Shown here: piece after piece, positions 7,928-16,138 of the stretch
Position numbering within the stretch: position 1 is the first letter of the stretch
Layout: each line of letters starts with the position of its first letter
Assembly: GCF_035917235.1 (NCBI RefSeq)
Contig: NZ_CP108423.1
Location: forward strand, 7,965,501-8,029,500
Reading direction: 5' to 3'
DNA: 64,000 bases
Source of the DNA: Streptomyces sp. NBC_01294
GTDB lineage: Bacteria > Actinomycetota > Actinomycetes > Streptomycetales > Streptomycetaceae
Position numbers and translations under genes: made by a program
The notes under the pieces: generated by a model
The model's database searches: none
Seen by the model: the letters and a program-made list of their open reading frames with translations, nothing else
Told to the model about the DNA's origin: nothing

Positions 7928-8296
7928 TCACGACATCCGGGACGCCGAGCGGGACATGCCAGTGGTGCAGCCCTCGTTCCACGCCTCGCGCTCGTCGCCA
8001 CCCAGGCCGTCGGGCAGAGCGTCGGCGCACTCCCGCCGTCCTGCGGAAGCGGGGTACCGGGTGTCCACGCCGCCAGGCCGAGTACACATGTCCTGCCGGG
8101 AAGCCACCTCTCCGCCGGTCGTGCAGAACGTGAAGTTGGTGTCGAGGACGCGCCTCGCGTAGTCCGTCGCCGTCTGCTCGCCGAACCGGTGGCCGTCCCA
8201 GTACCTCGCAGCCTTGTCCTGCTCGGTGGTGCACCCGGTCAGCGCGAGAGCGGCGACGGCGAGCGGCATGAAGGTGCGTCGCATGCGTCGGAGCAT
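7928..8296 (-). CDS. putative lipoprotein
   Basis: From ATG at 8296 (or 8284) the protein begins MRRTFMPLAVAALALTGC, a textbook type II signal peptide with lipobox LTGC. The mature part (DKAARYWDGHRFGEQTATDY, later NFTFCTTGG and a Cys pair spaced through the domain) is about 100 residues, with four cysteines that could form disulfides outside the cell. The same reading frame is open upstream through an EF-hand remnant and a GNAT gene, but the signal peptide argues that translation starts here. Function unknown. Confidence 0.6.
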   Translation of the reverse strand: MLRRMRRTFMPLAVAALALTGCTTEQDKAARYWDGHRFGEQTATDYARRVLDTNFTFCTTGGEVASRQDMCTRPGGVDTRYPASAGRRECADALPDGLGGDEREAWNEGCTTGMSRSASRMS

Positions 8297-8354
8297 ACGA
8301 GAAGGACCCGGCCTCACCGGCATGCGAGTGCATAGTAGGTAAAAAAATATACTT

Positions 8355-8380
8355 TCTGGCTTTTTTGGCCAGGTTTGCTG
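8355..8380. other. AT-rich block with small inverted repeat
   Basis: A strikingly AT-rich patch (gtaaaaaaatatactttctgg) is followed by ctggc-tttttt-ggccag, a 5-bp inverted repeat with a T-loop. It lies upstream of the minus-strand lipoprotein and just downstream of the EF-hand remnant. It may be a promoter element or a junction of foreign DNA. Confidence 0.3.
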
Positions 8381-8635
8381 CCAGGGTGCGGCGTATTCCT
8401 CGTGGGTGACCGTGCCGTCGCCGTCGACGTCGAAGACGCGTGCGGCTTCCGCGGCGTCGTCCTCGCTGAGGCCGCCGCGGGTGAACATCGTGGTCAGGAC
8501 CGAAAGGGGGATCTGGTTGTCGTCGTCGGAGTCCATCGCGGTGAACACCGCGTCCACTGACCAGCTCGCTCGGCTGTTCGTCGATCGTGTCCAGGACCTG
8601 GCGGACCTCGCCCGATCCCAGGAGGTCTCCAAGGC
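8366..8635 (-). pseudogene. EF-hand calcium-binding protein remnant
   Basis: The frame contains a canonical EF-hand loop, DVDGDGTVTHEE, preceded by a degenerate one around MDSDDDNQIPLS, so it comes from a small calcium-binding protein. Upstream, coding bias moves to another frame (GSGEVRQVLDTIDEQPSELV), and no start codon, ribosome site or stop of its own remains. It is fused in frame to the end of the GNAT gene on one side and stays open into the lipoprotein on the other. A deletion between neighbouring genes is the likely cause. Confidence 0.6.
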
Positions 8636-8639
8636 ATCT

Positions 8640-9460
8640 CGGTCATGTTCGCGTTGCAGGTCGAGGAGCACTGGCCGCCAGGCACCGTCGGCCTCGGCCT
8701 CGGCCGCGACAGCACCGACGGGCCGCCGGCTTTCGGTGTCCGGGAGGAGGCAGGCTTCGACGGCAGCGCCGAGCCCGGCCTGCTGGGCGGTTACGGTGGC
8801 AGCCGGGAAGTCCCCTTCCAGCCCCTCGATCAGGTCGGTGTACTGCCCGCTCCGCTGGGCGGCCCGGTACAGCATGATCGCCACGTCTTCGGTGTAGTGC
8901 TCCACGTAGCGGCGCGTTCCCGGTACCGGATGGAAACCGAACCGTTCGTGGAAGCGGTCCTGCCCGTCCGCCGTACCCGACGTCCCGATCATCGCCTTGG
9001 CGCCGAGGCAGCGTGCGGCCGCGATGGCGAAGGCGTTCAGATAGACCCCCAGACCCAGTTTGCGGGCCTGGTGCTCGACCACCAAGCGGCTGTGCTCAAA
9101 CGTTTCCGCCACACCGAGCCCGTGCGCACGAAGCACGTCCTCGTAGCGCTCCGCACCCAGATACGCGCGGGTCTGGAAGAGCTCCCCGGTCTCCGGCGTC
9201 GAGAGCCTCACGTAGCCCAGCGGCCGGCCGCCCGCCTCCCGGCGGGCGATGAAGTGCCAGGCGCCGAAATCCAGATCCTGATTGTCCGTATAGGCGCCAT
9301 CCGCCGTCCGGAAGTCCGGCCGACGCCCGCGATCGAACAGAGTCCGCGCCCGCAACTCCCGGATCAGGCCGACCAACTCGGCCGCCCCCGGCTCCTCCTG
9401 CCCCAAACGGAATGCCGACACATGCCACGACACCTCCGCGCCCGTCGAAATAGCCTTCAT
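8640..9460 (-). CDS. GNAT-fold acyltransferase-like protein, 3' end fused
   Basis: Starting MKAISTGAEVSWHVSAFRL, the protein has about 270 recognisable residues. The segment WHFIARREAGGRPLGYVRLS, then SRLVVEHQARKLGLGVYLNA and a final FHERFGFHPVPG-type strand follow the order of acyl-CoA N-acyltransferase folds, in particular the autoinducer-synthase-like branch (N-acyl amino acid synthases). The Q/R-x-x-G-x-G/A pyrophosphate loop corresponds to ARKLGLG. The gene has no stop of its own: the frame continues into an EF-hand remnant. Whether the enzyme is active is unclear. The ribosome site before the ATG is weak. Confidence 0.55.
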
Positions 9461-9995
9461 GAACAACCACCCCGTCTGCCCAGCGCACACCATCCGGCTG
9501 CACTCCGGGGCGTGCACCCAGCGCACACCCGCAGTCACAACGAGCGCCCGAAGATCGGTTTCACATGGAAACGGAATCAGCCCGAGGCGCCTCCGCGAAC
9601 TCGGGGGCGAGTCCCCGCCCAAGCCGGAGCCGACGCCGCTCCTGGGCACGCCCCGCCGACACCACCACTGGTCAGCGGTCAAAATGCGGCTCGGGGAGCG
9701 GGCCGAAGGCCCAGGCTTCCGTCCCCCGACGACCGGCTCTCAGTACCGAGCGTGATTCCCTGCCCGTTCCAGGTGCAGCTACGCCGGGCATCCGGATGCC
9801 TCGGCGCGACTGCCCCGGGTCGACGGCCGTGGGACGCGCCGGTTCCGGTTGGAGGACTGGCATTGCGGCGGGCACCCGCGGGGCGGGCGGACCGCGTCGG
9901 CGACGGTGGGCGTGTCATCCCAATGGGGCGATGTGCTGCACGGTGGATCAGGCAAGACTCTCGCCAAGCCCAACTTCGCCTGCCCCGGAGGTTCC
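9461..9995. other. gene-free stretch between divergent genes
   Basis: About 535 bases separate the minus-strand GNAT gene from the plus-strand exporter. No frame has a recognisable protein. A promoter for the exporter must lie here, but no regulator gene is present, unlike most DHA2 exporters that neighbour a TetR gene. Confidence 0.45.
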
Positions 9996-11645
9996 ATGTC
10001 GAAAAGCGGCGCGCCTCGCACCGACGTTCCGCGTGAGGCCCCGGCGCGGGCGTCGCTCGTTCTGGCGTCCCTGATCGTCGTTGCCGCGGTGGCCAACTTG
10101 AACCTGTCGGTGGCCAACGTGGCGCTGCCCGCGATCGGGAAGGCCTTCGACTCCTCCCAGACCACGCTGAACATGATCGCCGTGGGGTACTCCCTCGGCC
10201 TGGCCGCATCGGTGCTCTATCTGGGTGCGGTCGGCGACCGTCACGGGCGCAAGCTGCTGCTGCTCCTCGGCATCGCTCTGTCCGTCCCCGCCTGCCTGCT
10301 CGCCGCGTACGCGCCGAACGACACCGTCCTCGTGGTGGCCCGGATCCTCGGCGGGCTCTCGGCCGGCATGGCCTACCCCACCACCCTGGCACTGATCACC
10401 GCCCTGTGGGCGGGGCCGGAGCGGACGAAGTCGATCGCGCTGTGGTCGGCCCTGGGCGGCGGCATCTCCCTGCTCGGGCCGGTGATCGCGGGCGCGCTGC
10501 TCGAACGCTTCTACTGGGGGTCGGTGTTCCTGGTCACCCTTCCCCTCGCCGTGGTCGCGCTGGTCATGGCCCTGCTGTTCGTCCCCGCGCACGCCAACGA
10601 GTCAGCCGAACCGGTGGACAACCTCGGCGGCATCCTGTCCGTCCTCCTGATCGCGGGACTGGTGCTGGCGATCAATTTCGCCGCCGTGCCCGGCCAGGGG
10701 GCACTGGTCGTCGGCCTCGTCGTGATCGCCCTGGCTGCCGGAGCGGCGTTCTTCTGGCGTCAGCGCCGGGCTCCCAACCCGTTGTACGACCTCCACATCG
10801 CCGGCCGGCGCACGTTCTGGGTCGCCGCATGCGCGGGAATCATCGTGTACGGCGCCATGATGGGGTCGGCGTTCATCAGCCAGCAGTACCTGCAGAACGT
10901 GCTCGAGTACAACCCCGTCGAAGCCGGCGCCGCCATCCTCCCCCTCGTCGTGATGATCGTGCTCGTGGCACCACGGTCCGCGAAGCTGGTCGAGACACGC
11001 GGCGCCCGCACGACCCTGCTGATCGGTTACACATTCCTCTTCCTCGCCTTCGCCTGGATGCTGCTGTTCTGGGGCGAGGACAGCAGCTACTGGCAGATCG
11101 GCTTCGCCTACGTGCTCATCGGAATCGGCGCCGGCTTCGCCGGGACGCCCGCATCCCACTCGCTGACCGGATCGGTGCCCGTGCGACGGGCCGGCATGGC
11201 CTCAGGCACCGCCGACCTGCAACGGGACCTCGGCGGGGCCATCATGCAGTCCGTCATGGGCGTGCTCCTCACGGCCGGCTATGCCTCGGCCTTCAGCGCG
11301 GCGATCGCCGCTTCCCCCGAGAGCAAGGACGTGTCGGACCAAGTCCAGAGCGAGCTGACGAAGTCGTTCGCCTCCGCCGGGCAGGTCGCCCAGCAGCACC
11401 CCCAGTACGCCGACCAGATCGTCGCGGCAGCACGCCAGTCGTTCCTCCACGGCGACGACTGGGCGTACACCGTCGGCCTGGCCGCGATCGCCCTGGGTGC
11501 GCTGCTGATCTTCTTCATGTTCCCGCACCGGGACGCCGAGCGGGAACTCCTACGGCGCTACTACACCGAGGACTCCGCCCCCGCCGCCCCCGCCGCCACC
11601 GCCGCCCCCGCCGTCACCGAGAGGCCGAGCGGACCGGGAGCCTGA
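9996..11645 (+). CDS. MFS drug exporter, DHA2 (14-TMS) type
   Basis: A 549-residue transporter beginning MSKSGAPRTDVPREAP, with GGAGG five bases upstream. Motif A of the major facilitator superfamily is present (GAVGDRHGRKLLLLLG), motif C-like sequence GGGISLLGPVIAGALLE marks an antiporter, and 14 hydrophobic segments can be counted. This fits proton-driven export of drugs or antibiotics. The extracytoplasmic stretch between the last two helices (SPESKDVSDQVQSELTKSF) is typical of the actinobacterial branch. The C-terminus is an Ala/Pro tail. The open frame extends further upstream but lacks hydrophobic or family similarity there. Confidence 0.85.
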   Translation: MSKSGAPRTDVPREAPARASLVLASLIVVAAVANLNLSVANVALPAIGKAFDSSQTTLNMIAVGYSLGLAASVLYLGAVGDRHGRKLLLLLGIALSVPACLLAAYAPNDTVLVVARILGGLSAGMAYPTTLALITALWAGPERTKSIALWSALGGGISLLGPVIAGALLERFYWGSVFLVTLPLAVVALVMALLFVPAHANESAEPVDNLGGILSVLLIAGLVLAINFAAVPGQGALVVGLVVIALAAGAAFFWRQRRAPNPLYDLHIAGRRTFWVAACAGIIVYGAMMGSAFISQQYLQNVLEYNPVEAGAAILPLVVMIVLVAPRSAKLVETRGARTTLLIGYTFLFLAFAWMLLFWGEDSSYWQIGFAYVLIGIGAGFAGTPASHSLTGSVPVRRAGMASGTADLQRDLGGAIMQSVMGVLLTAGYASAFSAAIAASPESKDVSDQVQSELTKSFASAGQVAQQHPQYADQIVAAARQSFLHGDDWAYTVGLAAIALGALLIFFMFPHRDAERELLRRYYTEDSAPAAPAATAAPAVTERPSGPGA

Positions 11646-11671
11646 GAGCTCGGCCGGTCAGCCGGTCGCCG

Positions 11672-12060
11672 ACCGTGTCGCCGTCAACTGGGCAGTGACC
11701 TACGCCAGCGGCCCACGAGGGACGTGGCTGATCGTGTTCGCCGCCAACCCCGAACGCCTGCCCATGACCGCCTTCGACGACACCACCGGCATGCAGGAGG
11801 CACTGCAGCCGCTCCTGCCCGGCGTCGAGGTCGAATTCGTCGTCGGCCGGGACTGGGCCAGCGACCCCCTCGCCCTGGGCACCTGGTGCATCTACCGGCC
11901 CGGACGACTCGCACAGGTGTTGCCCGACCTGCGCACCACCGAGGGCCGGCTGCTCTTCGCGGGCGCCGACTCCGCGAAAGCGTGGCAGTCCTTCATCGAC
12001 GGGGCCACCGAAAGCGGCTACCGCGCCGCCCGCGACATCGACAACCACCTGACCGGCTGA
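11672..12060 (+). pseudogene. C-terminal fragment of a flavin amine oxidase
   Basis: The frame VTYASGPRGTWLIVFAANPE through RLLFAGADSAKAWQSFIDGA and ESGYRAARDI matches the end of FAD-dependent monoamine oxidases, where the LxFAG[TA]D...G...GA...SG segment closes over the flavin. The usual N-terminal Rossmann motif and two thirds of the enzyme are absent, and the fragment begins directly after the MFS stop. A GTG at 11695 might start a short product, but it could not bind FAD. Confidence 0.65.
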
Positions 12061-12200
12061 CGCCGGCATAACCACCCCCAGCCACCAGACCTGTTGCTAC
12101 GGGTCCCCTGTACCGGTCAGGGCCGACGGAGCCGGCACCCACGACAGCGCCTGGCCGGTCAGGGGCGTGGTGGCGATCAGAGTCAGGTCCGGGCATGGGC

Positions 12201-12833
12201 CTATTGCTCCAGGCGGGACGTGTCGGGTGCGCGGGCGCCGGCTGCTTCCGTGAACGTGTTGTTCAGTGCCTGGAGGAGGGAGCCGGGCAGCGTGATCTGT
12301 GTGGCGGACGCGTTCTCGCTGAGGTGGGTGCGCCGACGGACGCCGGGCAGCGGGAAGATGTCTTCTCCCTGGGCGAGGAGCCAGGCCAGTACCAGTTGTG
12401 CGGGGGTGCAGCCGGCGGCGGATGCGAGGGCATGGATGCGCGCGGCCTGTTCGAGGTTGGCGGTGAGGTTGTCGCCGAGGAAGCGGGGCTGGTTCCGCCG
12501 GATGTCCTCCTCGGCGAGGTCCTCGATGTTCACGGTGCCGGTGAGTAGGCCGCGCCCGAGTGGGGCGTACGCCACCAGTGCGACTCCCAGTTCACGTGCG
12601 GTCGGGAGGATTTCACGTTCCAGGCCGCGAGTGAACGGCGAGTACTCGCTTTGCAGGGCGCGGATGGGCGCCTGCGCGCACGCCCGCCGCAGGGTTGCCG
12701 CGCTGACCTCCGACAGTCCCAGGTGGCGGACCTTCCCCTCGGTCACCAGGTCGTGCATCGCCCCGACGGTCTCCTCGATCGGGACGTCCGGATTACGGCG
12801 GTGCAGGTACAGCAGCCGCGCATCAGCTCCGAC
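12201..12833 (-). pseudogene. 5'-truncated aldo/keto reductase
   Basis: The C-terminal two thirds of an aldo/keto reductase are intact: [69 protein letters not shown] and the NADPH-site region [13 protein letters not shown]. The N-terminal third, with the catalytic Asp-Tyr-Lys part of the Asp-Tyr-Lys-His tetrad, is missing; the match ends abruptly near 12833, where P450 sequence on the other strand begins. The catalytic His of YLHRR remains. It is not expected to be active. Confidence 0.7.
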
Positions 12834-12844
12834 CCTCGCAACTC

Positions 12845-13125
12845 ACCCTGTCTGCGAGCGGGACCCGCTGGCGCAGTCCGAAGGCGGCGAATCGGCCCTG
12901 CCGCCGGTCTTCATCGCGCGCCCGCCGGACCACGACCGGCTGCGCCGCATCACGAATCGGCCCTTCGGGCCGCCACACTCCCCGCACAGGGTCCACGACG
13001 TGCGGGGCGAGCTCGGCGGCATCGTCGTCTCCGGCCGGCACCTCGGCCTGGGCAGCGGTATCCACAGCTGCTTCGGAGCCCCATTGGCGCCCCCGGGGGC
13101 ACCTCGGCGCTGCGCCCGGAGCCCC
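12845..13125 (+). pseudogene. cytochrome P450 remnant with internal deletion
   Basis: The frame starts in the middle of a P450 (PLAQSEGGESALPP, then PPDHDRLRRITNRPF, the C-helix region that contacts heme propionates) and jumps to HLGLGSGIHSCFGAPLA, the heme-ligand loop with its cysteine. The roughly 200 residues normally in between, including the I-helix and ExxR, are gone. It abuts the truncated aldo/keto reductase, so both ends were created by deletion. Confidence 0.7.
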
Positions 13126-13153
13126 CTGTGGGTGCTCCGGGCGCAGCGGTGTG

Positions 13154-16138
13154 TCAGGCCTTGTCGGGTGTCATGGCGCCGATCATCTCTGCCAGCACGG
13201 TCCGCCGGTCCTCTCCCGCGCGTGCGCGCAGAGGCCGGGCCAGGCGTGCGCTGTCGTAGTGCCAGCGGTGGTCGAGGTCCTGGGGTACCGCCTCGGTCGT
13301 GCGGAAGTCCGCGCGGGTGCCGAGGAGTTCCGTGAGGTCCTGCGCCAGGTCGTGCCAGGACACGTGGCCGCTGCACGCGTTGGCGACTCCGTGGACGGGC
13401 CGGTCCAGGCTCTCGGCCACCGCGCGGGCCAGGGCGGCCGCGTGCACCCAGGCGGCTCCGTACCAGCGGTGTCCACCAGTACCGGGACGTGGCAGGTCGA
13501 TCGGCCGGCCCTGGCGGGCGGACTGGTAGAGGGTGCCGATGGCGCCCCAGCGCAGCTGTTCGCGCAGCCGGTCGTGCGCGCCCCAGACGATCGGTGACCG
13601 CACGGCGCTCGCGCCCCCGCGTCCCTCGGTCCCCGCGGCGCGCAGCACCATCGCCTCGCAGTCGAGCTTCGCCCTCCCGTACGGGCTCACGGGCTCGCGG
13701 GGCGCCGACTCCTCGGCGACCCGCTCCGTCCCGGGGTGTCCGTAGGCGTCGACGCTGCTGACGAAGACGAACGGTCCGCGCCGCCAGGCGTCGACCATCG
13801 TCTCCATCGCCGCCCGGTCCACGTCGTGCCGGGTGAAGGTGCAGGCGGCGTGGACGACCGCGTCGGCCTGCGCGACGGCGTCCCGCAGCCCGGCCAGGTC
13901 GGAGAGGTCGCCTTCGATGACGTCGACGCCCTCGGTGGCGATCAGATGGGCGGACTCGGGCCGGGCGAGCGCCAGCACGGGGCGGCCTTGCGCGGCGAGT
14001 TCACGCACGACGAACGCGCCCACTCCGCCCGTCGCGCCGGTGACCAGCACCGTGCCCGGGCGGATGTCCCGGGAGCGGGGGGCCGGCCTGCTCGCGGCCT
14101 TCGCGGCGCTCTGCCGTGCCTCCCGTTCGTCGAGCAGCGCGGTCAGCGCCCGGGGCGTACGGGCCTGGAGCACGTCGAGGCCCGTGAGCGGCAGTCCGAG
14201 GTGTGTACGCAGCCGTTCGGCGAGCTGCACGGCTTTCAGCGAGTGGCCACCGAGGGCGAAGAAGTCGTCGTCCGGCGACGGGGCGACACCGAGCACAGCC
14301 GCGAAGGTCTCCCTGACCGCTTCGGCCCGGGGGCCGGACGGGGCGTCCGGTGTGGACGGCCCGGGCAGCCGGGCGTGGTCGAGCGGCCCGGCGGCCGAGC
14401 GCGGCAGCGCGTCGAGCACTGTGACCGCGGCGGGCACGGCCTCGGGCGCGAGCGACCGGCGCAGCAGGCCCAGCAGTTCGTGACCGGACGGGCCGACGCT
14501 GTCGCGCAGGACGGCATAGGCCACGGGCGGTCCCTGCTCGGGCTGGACCACCGTGGCGTCGGCGACGCCCGGGTGGGTGCGCAGGGCCTGCGCGGCAGGG
14601 TGGCCGTCGCCCTCCGGATCGGCGGCGTCCCGGGGGCCGGAGCTGTCGTTCGGGCCGGGAAGAGGCAGCTTGCTCAAGGCCAGTTGCGGGTCGGCCGCGA
14701 CCGCGTGGAGCAGCGCCGCGTAGTCCCGTACGGCCGCCTCCGCCACGGTGTCGTCCAGCGCGTTCGCGTCGTACTGGACGAGTGCCAGGGGCTGTGCGGC
14801 GTCGCCGCCCGGCACCAGGCCGTAGGACAGGGTGAACTTCGCGCCGTCGGAGGGGACGTCGACGTACTCGGCCGACGTACCCGGCAGCCGCAGTACCGTC
14901 GGCTCGCCGAGGACGTCGGAGGTGACGCGGACCAGTGCGGTGCCGTCGGCGCCGCGGGCCCCGGCGCCGAGACGTTCGAGGACCAGGTCGAAGGGGATGT
15001 GCCGGTGGCGCTGGGCTTCGAGGAGCGCGTCGCTCACGCGTCGCAGCAGTTCGGCGAACGACGGGTCGCCGGAGACGTCCACCCGTACGGGCAGGGTGTT
15101 TACGCACAGGCCGACCAGGCCACGCATGGCGGTTCCGCTGCGATGGGTGCCCGCCACGCCGATGACGAGGTCGTCGTCGCCGGTGAGGCGGTGCAGTGCG
15201 GCGAAGGCCGCGGCGAGCGACACCGCGAAGAGCGTGGCCTGCCGCTGTGCACCCAGCGCCCGCAGGGCGTCAGGCACGGCGGGCGCCAGAGGCACGCTGC
15301 ACACGGCCCCGGGACGCACGGCCGTCTGCGGCGCTGCCGCCGCCGGCTGGGGCAGGCGCGGTGGGGCGGCGTCGGCCAGCAGGTCGCTGCAGCGGTTCAG
15401 TTCCGCCTCGAAGCCGGGCAGGCCGTCGTGCTCGCGGCGCGCGTGGTCGGCGTACTGCGGCGGTGCGGCCAGTGTGTGCCGGCCCGTTCCGTCGGTGGCC
15501 GCCGTGTAGAGAACGGCGAGTTCGGTGGCCACGGTCTCCAGTGAGGCGGCGTCCACGGCGATGTGATGGAACGTCAGCAGCAGGGTGTGGTCCTGCGGGC
15601 CGTGGCGCAGGACGAACGCCCGTACGGCGTCGCCGGCCGCGAGGTCGAACGGCCGGACCGCCTCGCGCCGCAGCAGCGCCGGGGCGTCCGCCACATCGGT
15701 GTCGACGACGTGTACGGGGACCGTCCGCGGCGTCGGCAGCACCTCCTGGCAGGGCTCGCCCTCGTGCTCCGCGTAGCGGGTGCGGAGGATGGCGTGCCGG
15801 GCCACCAGCCGGGTGAGGGCGGTGGCGAACGCCGCCGCATCGAACGGACCGCGCACACGGGTGGCGAACGGCACGTGGTACGAGTCGCCCGCGCCGCCGA
15901 GCCGTTCCATCAGCCACATGCGGCGCTGAGCGCGGGAGAGGGGGACGCTTCCGGCCGGTGCGCTGGTGGCGCCGGGGTGGGCGGTGTCCTGCGGTGCGTG
16001 GCCTTCCGCAGCGGCGCTCGCACCGGCGGTGGGCCCGGCCGTCGTGCGCCGGGCGGTTCCGGCGCGGGCCCGGCGCAGCAGCTCCTGCTGGAGCTGCTCC
16101 TTGCGGTCGCGGGCCGCGGAGTCGGTGTCAGTGGACAT
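13154..16138 (-). CDS. NRPS: condensation, A-domain stub, carrier, reductase/epimerase
   Basis: A 994-residue synthetase. Residues 1-35 form a helical linker (RKEQLQQELLRRARAG). A condensation domain follows (about 63-500) with the active motif HHIAVD at 191-196. Next, instead of a whole adenylation domain, only its C-terminal lid remains (about 515-625), and the A10 lysine is lost (AAGPLD where GKVD is expected). A carrier domain follows (DDFFALGGHSLKAVQL, Ser present). The last 260 residues are an NAD(P)-binding extended SDR: TVLVTGATGGVGAFVVREL, catalytic Ser and YxxxK (SPYGRAK). It could reductively release or otherwise modify the chain. It is the last gene of the operon and overlaps its predecessor by 11 bases. 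Confidence 0.8.
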   Translation of the reverse strand: MSTDTDSAARDRKEQLQQELLRRARAGTARRTTAGPTAGASAAAEGHAPQDTAHPGATSAPAGSVPLSRAQRRMWLMERLGGAGDSYHVPFATRVRGPFDAAAFATALTRLVARHAILRTRYAEHEGEPCQEVLPTPRTVPVHVVDTDVADAPALLRREAVRPFDLAAGDAVRAFVLRHGPQDHTLLLTFHHIAVDAASLETVATELAVLYTAATDGTGRHTLAAPPQYADHARREHDGLPGFEAELNRCSDLLADAAPPRLPQPAAAAPQTAVRPGAVCSVPLAPAVPDALRALGAQRQATLFAVSLAAAFAALHRLTGDDDLVIGVAGTHRSGTAMRGLVGLCVNTLPVRVDVSGDPSFAELLRRVSDALLEAQRHRHIPFDLVLERLGAGARGADGTALVRVTSDVLGEPTVLRLPGTSAEYVDVPSDGAKFTLSYGLVPGGDAAQPLALVQYDANALDDTVAEAAVRDYAALLHAVAADPQLALSKLPLPGPNDSSGPRDAADPEGDGHPAAQALRTHPGVADATVVQPEQGPPVAYAVLRDSVGPSGHELLGLLRRSLAPEAVPAAVTVLDALPRSAAGPLDHARLPGPSTPDAPSGPRAEAVRETFAAVLGVAPSPDDDFFALGGHSLKAVQLAERLRTHLGLPLTGLDVLQARTPRALTALLDEREARQSAAKAASRPAPRSRDIRPGTVLVTGATGGVGAFVVRELAAQGRPVLALARPESAHLIATEGVDVIEGDLSDLAGLRDAVAQADAVVHAACTFTRHDVDRAAMETMVDAWRRGPFVFVSSVDAYGHPGTERVAEESAPREPVSPYGRAKLDCEAMVLRAAGTEGRGGASAVRSPIVWGAHDRLREQLRWGAIGTLYQSARQGRPIDLPRPGTGGHRWYGAAWVHAAALARAVAESLDRPVHGVANACSGHVSWHDLAQDLTELLGTRADFRTTEAVPQDLDHRWHYDSARLARPLRARAGEDRRTVLAEMIGAMTPDKA

